Assembly (NCBI GenBank): GCA_023846275.1
Contig: CM043871.1
Coordinates: 32,704,578-32,768,577 of the forward strand
DNA: 64,000 nucleotides
Direction of reading: 5' to 3'
Source of the DNA: Vanilla planifolia
Lineage: Eukaryota > Streptophyta > Magnoliopsida > Asparagales > Orchidaceae
Shown here: in pieces, positions 34,471-47,100 of the stretch
Layout: every line of letters starts with the position of its first letter
Position numbering within the stretch: the stretch's first letter is position 1
Made by a program: the position numbers and the translations under genes
Notes under the pieces: generated by a model
Told to the model about the DNA's origin: nothing
Database searches by the model: none
Seen by the model: only the letters and a program-made list of their open reading frames with translations

Positions 34471-37400
34471 ATTTAAATTATTTTGTTTACATAAGAAATG
34501 TGTTCTTTAAATCATAAATTTCATTTTTTTTATTATGTCACATGGTATTTGCTTGTCATTGTATGAGATTGACTTAATACGAGACATGACCCAAAAGTTG
34601 ATTATTTTACATACATAGATAATATTTTTGTCTTTATGTAAGCAATGCTTGACCTAACTTATTTTTTAATTTACAATAAAAATGAGATGCAACGTAAGAT
34701 GCTAAGAGAATCTTAAGAGAGTAGCTATTTCTTTTTTATCTATTGTATAAGTTATTGTTTCAGGTAATTATATATTTTGTTTAGCATAGACATATTATTA
34801 TCCCTAATATATCTTGTTTAGAGATTTTTTACATTGTGGTCATATAAATAATATTGTTTTAAGATAACTTTAAATATTTTAATTTGCTTCTATGGTAATT
34901 TTCAAATTGCAAAAGTTTTAAGTTGATTTTGTTATGGTTTTTTTCAACATATAAGCACACCAAAAGTTTTGGAAAAATTATTTGTGTTTATTTAAAAAAA
35001 TATATTTTCAAACTCATAGGAAGGAAAAAGAAAAAAATAATGTGGCTCCCAAACCTTAAAAAGAAGTGAGGGTCATCACAGGATATAATAATAGAATAAG
35101 TTAAGTCAACCAACATGTGCTTAGCAAATAAATGATATAACTTGCATATAAAATAATACAATTTTAAGATTATGATGTTTGCTTAGTTAAGATCATATCA
35201 CAATATAAAATTAATAGACAAGTAATATATAAATGAAATATATAAATTCTTTAACATTTCATCACTTTTTAACTTTTAGAAGAAATAAATTGAATTTCTT
35301 TTATTTTTTTACTTGCCCTTTTATTCATTTTCTCTTTTGCTCATTCTAGTTTAGTTCAAGAATAATGGCCTGATTCATTTTTAAATATTTTAAGCTCCAC
35401 CTCTAAATCACTCTCTACAACAAGATAAAAATTATTAATGATTTCTTAAGTACCTTCACACTCTGCTCTAGAATGAAATATGCCTCATTTGTAACAATCA
35501 TTTTTATTATTTTGAAATCATAGCTATTATTCCTTCTTGTTTTTATCACTTCTTCATTTGTCTTTTCCAAGACTCTTATAAGGAACAATTTTATTTTATA
35601 ATAAAATAACTTTTCCATTAGTTACTAAATGCTTTATCCCCATACCAATTGATCTCTAACAATAATATGCCCTCAAATATTTCTTTGCAAAGTGCTTATA
35701 TAATATAAGAAAAGCAACAATTTTTAGAACATAACAAGTAATATATCATGTTATCATTCATCTCCCAAGTTTTCACAATTAAATTGCACTATTACACAAA
35801 TCAAATACATACATATTATAAAGCCTACCAACCTTAATTTATTGATTATAATGCTCTCTTCTTACAATTGTGCTTGCTTGAGAAATTATCATTCATGAAA
35901 CCTTGATCTTCCTTTCATCTTTGTTCTTCGATTATAACACTAAGAATTTCTCATATTTTACTCTAAATTTCTCCTTCCACTTCTTTCTTTTCTCTCTTAG
36001 CTAGCTTATAGTTAAGAAATCTACACATGATTCTAAAAACCCCACAAAACCCAACTTCTTTTTATAACTAATAGTGGTGCTTCTTTCTCCATCATGAACT
36101 TCCAATTCCTCACCGAACACAACCTTTCAACTTCACAACGCTCCCTCTCCTCTTAATGGTCGCATCCCCTCCTCTTGTGGAAATTTCTTCCACTTGAAAT
36201 CGTCACTTCATCAGGTTTCTCGTCATTAGGTTTTGAGCGTTTAGGTTTAATAAAAATAACAAAAAATCAAATCAAAAATTTAATATTCATTAATTTTTCA
36301 AAATTTTTATATCAAATTAATCTCCAAATATTTGTCAACAAAAATTATTTGATTTCTCTCAACAAGTTCTACTTATCGACTAGTTTCCACTTTATGAAAA
36401 AAGAAAAAACAAAAACATAACCACTTAATATTTTATTAGATCTTTTATACTTTGGTGATAACTTAAAAAAGAGAATCATGAATTATATTGAAATGTGTGC
36501 AAGTTATTTATCCCTCAAAATTGACAATAAAAACATATTAAATATCTAATATATTGTATTTATGAATTTTTTTTCTTGATAATGAATTTTGAAATTGATA
36601 AGAATATTGATAATGTTCTTATCTTTAAATTTTATATGCACAAACTTTTATTTCAAGATAGTGACACAAAAGATATGATCACTTAAATCAATTGTTATAA
36701 AAATTTTTAACTTTTCTTATAAGAATTCATATTCCTTAATATTAAAATCCTATAAAATAGATTAACATTGTTATGATATTTTCAAAACATCTTCTACTCT
36801 AAAGAAAGAACAATTTTTATATTCAATATTTCTAAAATTCTTTCTCGATATTCTTTTGTATTTCTCTTTATCTATTTAGATTTATGATAGAATTTTTATT
36901 TTTATTATCTTATTTTTTACACCACTACTTCCAAGCGTTTGTCACTATATGTTTTTTGTTAAGGCCCCACACCACAATCATAATCGTTATGACACTTAGC
37001 CATCAAGAAGACTAGATTCAAGTATATTGAGCAACACATGTAAAAGGTTTAGACATCGAATTCTAAATATGGGGGGGATCCAAAAGGCCTCACCATCTAG
37101 GTGTTGAAGCTGTCAATGTAAGGCTCCTGAAAAAAAAAAGGTCATCTCAATGAACAAAACATCTATTTCAAAAGGATAAATATGTTAAATGCTTATCATA
37201 GTTCTTATGCTATTGATATCATATCACCACTATAGCTTTATATGTTACAAAATTCTACAATAGTTACACCATTCTTGCATTGCAATATTCGTACATCACT
37301 TTCACTGTGGAATTGTATCTGTTGAACATATGATACACACCTTAACATAGATATTATTCTTACTAATAACAAAATATTTTATATTTTAAAAAAATTAGTT

Positions 37401-38109
37401 TGATCTAAAAGATATGGATAGTAAGAATACCCAACCTGTGTACAAACCATTTTTACAGGCCAGCCCACTACGCCAGATAAATAAATATGCTATTATTATT
37501 ATTATATAATTTCAAGGGGATTTTATTTGATAAAATATGAAATAAAATTGTTAACATGCCATTGAATTTTTTGTGTATAAAATCAAAATCATCTTCAATT
37601 TTATGAAAAAAAATATAATGCTTAATGCCCCATAAGCCAATAAAGCATGCAATTAATAATTTAAAAATAAACTTGCTCATAAAAAACATATTCAAATAAT
37701 AATCTTACATCAACTTAATCAGTTAAAAACCTATTTATTCTCAGAATATATAATTATTAATATTATTTCTTGTTTTTATTTTCTAATAAAGCCAAGTAAT
37801 AATTAAATCAAATTATTCAAAACAAATACATCTCTCACTAAAAGATGGAAAAAAAATAACAATAAAACTCGCATGATAAACAGAAATAAAAACCAAACCA
37901 AAATGTATTATCCACTACGTACGTTCCAATTTAGCAGAAAATTCAGGGAGATTTCCTGCTACTATGGGCCAAGTGTAGCTTTGTTTAATGATTTTGGATC
38001 AAACATAAACTCTTCTAGCAAAAACTGGTACAAAAATAAATAAAAAAAGTGATGACATATGGGAATAATCTGCAAGCAGATACCTGAATCGAGCACAATA
38101 TTGTTGGCT

Positions 38110-38187
38110 TTAAGCATAGTAGTTCAAGCTCGCCTTCTTCTTGGCCTGCACTTGAATAATTCCTTCATTGAAATCCTCGTGCATCAC
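38110..38187 (-). CDS. RPT5: RPT5 exon 10 (residues 400-424, stop)
   Basis: It encodes [18 protein letters not shown] and then ASLNYYA, ending TAA at 38110-38112. The acceptor is ATCATCAG| at 38188. The final YYA is the HbYX motif that docks into the 20S alpha ring. Confidence 0.96.
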   Translation of the reverse strand: MMHEDFNEGIIQVQAKKKASLNYYA

Positions 38188-41100
38188 CTGATGATGAGTT
38201 GATGAAGAAGGTTAAATGTCAATAATAAAACAAATCACATCTCTTCTTCATTTTAAACACGATTCTTTAACACAAAATGATAAATATTGAAAAGATTTTA
38301 TGCAGGACAGTACATTAGAATGTCAGTAACACAACTTTCTGCCATAATATGAACACAATAGTCTATAAGAGGTCACTAATAGTAAAAGAAAAAAATATTA
38401 AATCATATTTGTCCCTAAATAACTCCAACCCATGCTTACCAATCCCTAATGTTTGAAAGCAAATTTAAGACATAAGAACAGACAACCAAACCCCAGGGAG
38501 TATAGATTTTTCAAGTAGGGAGGAAGAACCTCAGTTGCATCTCGACGGAGAGCAAGCATGCCAGCTTCAACACAGACGGCCTTCAACTGTGCGCCATTGA
38601 AATCATCGGTAGAACGAGCAAGCTCTTCAAAGTTGACATCAGGATGCACATTCATTTTCCTCGAGTGGATCTGTTTGTCACAAAGTCAACAGATGTGTAG
38701 GCCAGGAGATGGTGATTTTTATTGTATAAAGATAAAACAAGAGAAAAAAGAGGAAAAGGAACAAAAGAGAAATACCTGTAAAATTCTAGCTCTAGCTTCC
38801 TCAGAGGGATGAGGAAACTCGATTTTACGATCTAAACGTCCAGATCGCATTAGAGCAGGATCAAGAATATCTGCACGGTTAGTCGCTGCAATGACCTGCT
38901 CATCAAAACAAATACTTCTTGTTAAAGAAACCCAAAAGATGTGAACAACACAAGAGTGCACACTAGACATCAAATGTTATTGTATACATGGCAAAAATAT
39001 GGCTTAGTTACTAACAAGCATACCGTTCATATCAAAGAATCCTTGGAAGGTTTACGAGCAACATGAAGCTTTCTACTTGAATTTATTGATAAACAACAAA
39101 TAGATTTTTAGCAAGTAAAGTAACAGAAAAGCTTTATGTAACAGAGGTTAAAAGTTCTTGATCTTCGATTACATCTTTGGTGGTATTATAGTATCCACAG
39201 AACCATATCATACTGCTAAGGTTAAAGAATGACTTCAACAAACAAAATTTAAAAAACAAAAATACTGAAGCCATGGATAAATTTTAATTAATATACAACC
39301 TTATCATTCGAAGAAACAACTGATTTGCATTAGGACATTCCAATATCATTTGTCAATTTGCTTGTTCAAGATTACTATAGAAAATAGGCGCCCTTACCTT
39401 TATTCGATCATCACTACTGAACCCATCAAGCTGATTGAGCAGTTCTAACATGGTTCGCTGAACTTCTCTATCACCGCTAACTTCACTGCAACAAGATGCA
39501 AAATGAAATTATTGAATGGCATGAAAAAAGTATATCTATCATATTTAGGCATTCGGCCAAAAACCCTTGGCATAGTAGGAAGCTGAATTGAATAAGAATG
39601 TGCATGGGTAGACAAAAAAGGAATTATGGGCAAATGCCATTATATCAAAGCTATCATCAGCATCTCAGCTATACCTCGCTCAATTTCCATCATCAGCAGA
39701 TATTTCAAAGTCAACAAACTGTGCTCTTACATCTCTACTTGTTCCATATAACATTGCATAGAATATTCTACATATCTCAAATACTTCTTATAAACTTGCC
39801 AAAAATAATAGGATGTTTCACCTCATATATAAGCTCATTCGTCATGTTTCTAGACCTGACACATAAATAATGAAAAGAACAATATTTCAAGAGAACATAA
39901 TGAATGTTTAATTGAGCAAAGGGCTCACATAGAAAAGAGTCCCTTATTTTCATTAGGTTCTATATGAAACATAAGCCCACTATTCTTGCAACTCAGTCAG
40001 CTCCTAACTCGGTTCATTTAACCTAAGCATTAAACAATTAATTTACCTGAGAAAATAACAAGTTACATCATTTCCTACACGAGATATGCAATGTCATTCT
40101 CATGAAGCCATGAAGAGCTTAGCAAATATAGTTTTACGTTGGTGAAGGCATGCATTGGTTAGCCTGAAAACACTACAATGTCGGTTAACTGTTTGGCCTA
40201 GTGAAGGGTAATTATGACAAAAGAGGTAGAGGAGGGATGACCCTTCGCTTTCTACCAATGGACACCATCAACCCTTAGGGGTATACGGTTCTTTTATTGT
40301 AGAATGTTATGCAAATGGAGATTTCATCGTAAATGGCACTGTAGATAGTTCGCATGGAACTGCTCCACGAATCAGACTGCCTCAATCATGAGCCCAATGG
40401 AGGCCTGCATGCAGGCTTGGTTATTACTGCTTTAGTGAAGGAAAAACTTGGGGAATGCTCCCCTAGGGTTGAGCACAAGCTCATTGAGGCATTGGATGAT
40501 GAGATAAGATCAATAAACATGTTGCGAGGAAGGCTAGGCTCAACTACCATTTTTTAGAGATACCATGTCTTCAAGAGACAAACAGAAGTTTGTTCCTATG
40601 GCCGTTATAAACTTGTACAAGGCAAAGTTATGGGTGGTGCTGCGAGTGTTACTGTTGCTGTCCTAGATGCATGTCCATCTCCTGTTCAAGTAACTGCATA
40701 TGAGAGGGAATTTGTTCCTTTGTTTGTCGTAAAGGTAGCTAATGTTCAGTGGCTTCTAATGTCCCTCCCACTCCTGAAAAGGGTTTGCTAACTAACAGAT
40801 TGACCTATACCTTAAAAATTCATATTTGGTAGATTTGTGTTCAAGGAAACTGTAGGTCTTTACAAACCCTTTTTACAGGAAAAGATGCAAGAGTGATGAA
40901 GGTAGGTCAACAGTGGTGAAGCCTGGCTTTCAGACTACCGGTGCCACCCATAGCTACTATAAGGGCCAGAAAGCTGTTTATGTATTTTCATTAAGTCTGT
41001 CAATTAACGTCTCTGTCAAAGTGATTGGAAAGGTTACCTAGGATGACACCGATTTGCTTTGAACTTGGGTGAACTTAGGTGCATTTCGATCATGCTTTAG

Positions 41101-44100
41101 TGTATCAGTTAAATGCAAGAAAGTTTCACTTTCATTGGGCTCATGATTGAGGATGTCACAATATTGTAACTTGACATAGAAGGGTTGGCCATGGAAGGCC
41201 ATTAAGTAGGTTATGAAGTTAGATGCTCAGATTCTATACCTCAAATTTTTGTTTACCTCTCAAAGGAAACATAGAAGATTGGCTAATAACCAGTTCAAGA
41301 AGGGCTCTAAGACAACTCAAATATACCAACTGAAGGCCAACAACATAAGTGTTCTAAACAACTAGTAACCAATTCAGGATGAATTCTAATGTAGATTCCA
41401 ACAACTCAATGGCTGGAACAAATAGCTTAAATTCTCAAATCCAATTATTTGTTTACTTAAAAGGTTTTGGCTAGCCATGTGAAACATGGCGAGCATCGAC
41501 AACACCCTTCGATTGATGTGAACATAGCAAAGAGACGTGTGGTCAAATCTAGATTCGAGTATTTCTCTAAAGCCCACTATAAATAAATCTCTAAACTGTA
41601 GACTTCAAAATCAAAGAAGGGATGAGAGGACCCAAGTCGTCATAAACTAGAGTTGGATTCCATTTCCATTACCAATGCCTTATACAATGAATTGCCACAC
41701 ATGACTATTAGCAAAGTATAATTAGGAGTAATTCTCCATTAGTTATCGTCTTAGTTAAATAGGGAGCCCAATCATTTTCTCTCTAGAAGATGGATAGTTT
41801 CTTGAACATTGAAATTTTCATGTTGTCCTTTGTACTAGTATGTCTATTTATTTGGCCATGCATTTGATTGCCCAAATTTCTCATCCAAATCCTTCAATCA
41901 AACATGCAATTTCATGTTGCAGAGGTGTCAAGGATGGATAGTTTATTCTCAATTAGTTATCTTCCTAGTCAAAATAAGAGCCCAATCATTTTCTCACTAG
42001 AAGATGGATATGTTGTCCTTTGTACTAGTATGTCTATTTGTTTGGTCATGCTTTTGATTGCCCAAATTTCTCATCCAATCCTCCAATCAAACATGCAATT
42101 TCATGTTGCAAAGGTGTTAAAGATGGATCTCCCCAGCAAGTATTTGTGTGTAGCTTATGCTGATGGGGATTATAATATTGAAAGTGTAGTTTGGGATACC
42201 ATCTCTACCATTGATTGACTAAAAACCTACAATACTTGGAGGAACCTTCGAAAGAATCTTGTTCTAAGAGGAGAAGATGGATTGTAAGCCTTTAAACTTT
42301 AGTCAGCAAATTGGGAGTTTGCTAATTTTACCCCAAAATGACATTGCAGGCCTTTTGTTTGTGAGGATGAAGTTTGCATGATGTAATAACAAGGAGAATA
42401 AAGCTTAGATACTAGACAAACTTTTCATGAACTTCGAGGTTCTAATGTTGCTTCATGGGTCATAAAATCTCTCATCTCTCTCAAATTGGCTTTGACAATT
42501 AACTTCTTCTCCTAATGGGTAGCAAAGTATAACGGTTTTTGTACTTAATTACATAGTTATTAAATGAAAAATGGATAAAGGCCAACTTTTTAGAAGACAT
42601 AGATACAATGGAATTAAGCAATAAGATAGAATTTCCTAGCTTATTAGACTCTCCAAACTTAATAAATGTAAATTGAAGGTATATCGTTGTTTTTTGAAGC
42701 CACTAGAAAGGTGGTGCTGAAAACATACAGAGTTCTTCTAAGGGAATTCTATTTCTTATGTGAAATCATAAATACACTAGTATCCTTGCAACTCGAGGAA
42801 ATGGAGCAAAGACCAAGTGGGTGATCTCTTTGCCACTTCATAGCAGCTTGAAGGCAGCATCACAATCTCACAAGGTAAGGAATTAATGGTTGAGCGACTC
42901 TCAGCACCAAAGGTGCATTCTTGACTGCTGTCGCTCATGGTTTAAATTACCACTAAATTGGTGAGGATTGAACAATGTCATATTTATCAAGAAATAGAAA
43001 GGCACTCTTCGCAACATGTTTGAGAGTTTTTACTACACGTTTTGTTATAAGTTTGCAACCACGGTCACTTAAGAACTACACATACTTTACCAAGGATTCT
43101 TTGAAGCATGGACAAATAAGGTCTAGGAAAGCTGAAATAATGCACAAGCTTCTTTAAGGCACAGCTTGTATTTTGCCTTCCTTTAAATAAGAATCAATCA
43201 TATGCATAAGATAGGTAGCAAAGTATAATGGTTTTTGTACTTAATTACATAGGTGTTAAATGAAAAATGGATCAAGGCCAACTTTTAAAAAGCCATAGAC
43301 ACAATGGAATTAAGCAATCAAATAGAATTTCCCCGCTTATTAGATTCTCCAAACTTAATGATTTAATTTTCTTTTTACCCTGTATTACAATTATTCATAC
43401 CAATAAAGCTATTTATGTTATGCATAAACTATTCCATAAAGACTTGGGTTCCTAATCCACACTTCTCTTAGTAGTTACGCCATGATGTCACATAATTCCC
43501 CAAAGTGCATGTCTAAGAAAGGATTCTATGAGAATGCATATTTAGAGACTACTTATTATTCATAGAACTAGCTATTCCTACATTCAATGTTACCAAAAGT
43601 TATCTCTTTATATGAGATGGTCAGCACATATGATTACAATGTTCGATCTTTAATTGATATTGTGAAGTTCATTATTAACTAACACTACTTGCTTTTAGCA
43701 AATGCCAAACTTCTCAATAGAAGCTTTGTCAAGTATCTGTTTCACCTAAGCTCTAGCAAAATTTTGCCAATCCACCAAACAAACTATATTCAATTACCTA
43801 CATAAAATATTGCCAAAAAAGAAAGGATGGTAATGCTTTATTATGGTTTACCATTGAAAAGTAGCACATAACAAATCTGATTTGTGTAGGAATCAAAAAA
43901 AATTTTCTATAATAGGCAACAAATTTAATGAGTTGTCCGCTACCGTTATATCAACCTATGATTTTCACAACACATTCAACTTAGCAATACGATTTTATTA
44001 TATCAATCCAAGATAAATACAACTCAAGTCAAAACTAGTACAAGGAAAATAAAGGAAAAATGTTTCTTCCAATCAACTAATTAGATGAATATGCCAAGCC

Positions 44101-47100
44101 AAGTAGAGAATGGGTGATACTTATTTCTAGGTCCATTCCACATGATTATACCAGTTAACTTCAAGATTTAGAAAAGCTCTTGCCATTCATTACAACAGAT
44201 TTGAAGTTTACGTTTCGAATATCTACCTAGAAACACTTGTTTATTGAGGAGACCCTGCAGCATGTGTTATGGGATTGCAGGGAAGCGCAGCGTGTTTGGG
44301 CTGACCCCATACTTGGTGAGGCGGTGCGGGATATGAAGGTGGCTCGGCTCTTTGCTGGTGTTGCGACGCAAGGTAAGGCCCATGGTAAGGCTGCCGTGGA
44401 TTTGGCTTTAGTTGCTACTACCATGTATTACTTATGGGAGAATAGGAATCACAAGAAGCATAAGGAGCCTACTTATAGCAGTTGCATTCTTATCAAGAAA
44501 ATCAGGTTTGAGGTGGCCATTACCAACAACAACACTACTGATGATTCATCCTTGTACTGCGGGAAGTCACTTCACCCTTCGGGGTTCTCTTCCCTTACTT
44601 GGCTTCCTCCCCCCACTGGGCGGATTATTATTAATTGTGATGCGGCTGTTGTTGGTGAGAGGGCTGGGACTGGTATGATGGTTCGAGACCATGGAGGTGC
44701 TCCTATTTATGCTATGGGGATGAGTGTTATTTCTCAGTCCTCACATGCCATGGAGGTTATGGCGATCCTTAAGGCTATTCTCTTGACTATGACTAAGCTC
44801 CAGAACTACTCTGCTATTGAGATTTAGACTGATTCTACTACTATATAGCAGGAGGTGATGCAGCTCATTCGCTACCCTATGGAGGGAAGTACTTACTCTG
44901 ATGCCATCCACTATGTTAGGAGGAAGCTTGCGTTTCGGCTTACTCACATTTTGCGGGAGGGCAATGGCCCCGCGGACTGGATTGCCAAGAAGGCTTGTTT
45001 TACAACTTTTGTTTGGGAAAGGGGTGCTCTTCTCCCAGAGTATTTGAGGAAGCTTTTGTTGGTTGATTTTGTATTTGAACCTCCATAAGGAGGGAACTTT
45101 GTAGGCTTTGCCTGCTGTATTTTGCTATAAATCAAAGAAACACTAGTTTATTTTTTCCACGAATATATGCTAAAGAAAAGGAAACAAAGCACGGCTTGAT
45201 CCTGGGGCAGAAGGAAATGAGCTAGATGCTTCTCCAAAATTACCTGATTTTTTTCTAAATGCAAATTCCACCACACACCAGAGGGAAAAGTAGCATTTTA
45301 ACTCCTAGAATCTCGAACTAACATTCAAAGGATTCATATACCGTTCTAGTTTCAATAGGGATATCAACCGAAAACCTTGAGGCTATAATTAGGGCTTCAA
45401 AGTTGCTCTCCAAGAACCAATGAAAAACAAAATATGAATCTTGACCTGAGTTTCAACATGAACCAAGTTTCCAATCTTACACAGCCAAGCCTACAAGTTA
45501 TTCGAAAAAGATAGTCGAAGGATAACAAAGCATTAAGGCTCTAAGCTAAGGATTTTGTTCCCTTTTTTTGTCTTGAAGTTGAGGATGAAACCCAAATACT
45601 ATGTGAGCAGGAATGAATTGCAGGTCCTTGGTATGACCTTTAAAGTTCACTAATACTGTAATACACGAAGGATGAGGAAAATTAAATAGAGGCGTGCAAG
45701 CCTTCAGCTGTCACCAAGTTATTCTACAACAAAATGCTTTTATGTATAAACTTATCAACCAATTCAAAACAGATAAAGGTAAAGTTTGCAGACAGTTCTA
45801 AAAAAATTGTCAAAAGTTTTTCCATTTAAACTCAAAAGCATCAATATCCTAACAGACAGCACTTACTATAACTCCATTTCAAAAAAGATATAGAGTTGCT
45901 TGCAACCAGATAACACAACATGAAAAGATAGTATCACATCATACCTGTCAAAACGCTTTGTTCCTATGGCATCAATTTCGTCTATGAAAATTATACATGG
46001 TGATTTTTCTTTAGCAAGCTGAAAAGCATCACGTACAAGTTTTGCACCATCGCCAATGAACATCTGCATTGCATGCAGAAATTAATATTCCTACTCATGA
46101 AAGATTACCATGCCAAAAACATACCCATAGGCCCAGTATGAGATCATGAAATTTTACACAGATGAATTGTCAATTCAATTACGTATGAACGATCAAAAGA
46201 ACATAGATTTTGAAAGATAAATCAATACACTTCAGTATTTAACAGTTTTTTAAACTGATAAATTGACTCATCCAGGTATTTGATGGTTTTTTTTAAAGGA
46301 TAAATTGATTGACCTGAGTATAAATTTAGTTTCTAAAATATAAAATATATCAAGCATTATTTTATTCTCATGATGTCCATACATTAAAAGCAATACAAGA
46401 CCATTATGATGTTCAGAGTATTACATCTGAGTTAGGAAGAACAAGAAGGGAACTGAACTTAAAGAGATATCTACAAGCACATATCAAGGTCTACGAGTCT
46501 TCAGAATGCAAGAATCCATGTCATGCGAGCATCATAATAGATTCAGGCTTTTCCATTTACCAAAAAAGAAATTTATTGCAAAATTGATGAGGTAATGCAC
46601 TATCTAGCAAGCATGAAAAGCAATGATATGAAGGAAAAAGCCTTGAACAATTGATAAAATCCACAAACCAAAAACATTTACACATCAATCAATATATAAG
46701 CCCACTCATGGATACCAATGATGGCAAATAATAAGAGTCTAGTTTTCAAATTATGTCGTTGTGGTCATCAATTTATCTACTTAATAAGATATATTATGAT
46801 AAGAACAGAAAAAAGAGGGCCTGAGGTAAGAAAGTTTTTCAAAAAAGTGGAATAAACCTCAACAACCAGTATCAATAACAAGGCTATGCTACAAGACTTG
46901 TTTACAGTTGTTGAAAAAAATTGCAAACTTTTCCAACAGTAAATTCATTTGGAAGACTACAATATCAAATCATTATCTTAAAGAAACATAATAGCAATCT
47001 ATTGCCAACTTTTTAGATCAAATCAACTGGTAAGGAAATTCAAGCAAATCTTATATTGTTGAATAATGCTATTGAAAACACAAGATAAGAAGGAAATTGA

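Larger units (their letters stand above)
31159..38109. other. AT-rich intergenic DNA with microsatellites and repeats
   Basis: Nearly 7 kb without a recognisable gene. It contains (AT)n at 33041-33098, (GT)n at 33505-33542 and a direct-repeat pair at 34081-34240/34318-34470. The last 100-300 bases before 38110 probably include the RPT5 3' untranslated region. Open frames here are short and low in complexity. Confidence 0.55.
39486..45944 (-). other. RPT5 intron 6 (6.5 kb, repeat-filled)
   Basis: The donor is GACAG|GTATGA at 45944 and the acceptor TTGCAG| at 39486. The intron holds a decayed protein-like segment of unknown origin (40141-41340), a 213-bp tandem duplication (41731-42125), a dispersed direct repeat (42518-42668 and 43212-43361) and a 5'-truncated plus-strand LINE (44246-45137). 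Confidence 0.9.

Noticed and set aside
41868..42218. 116-codon plus-strand frame with a repeated sequence
   Set aside because: It runs through the 213-bp tandem duplication in an intron; its repeat structure comes from the DNA duplication.
44412..44678. 88-codon plus-strand frame
   Set aside because: It is an alternative frame of the truncated LINE RNase H segment and has no motif of its own.
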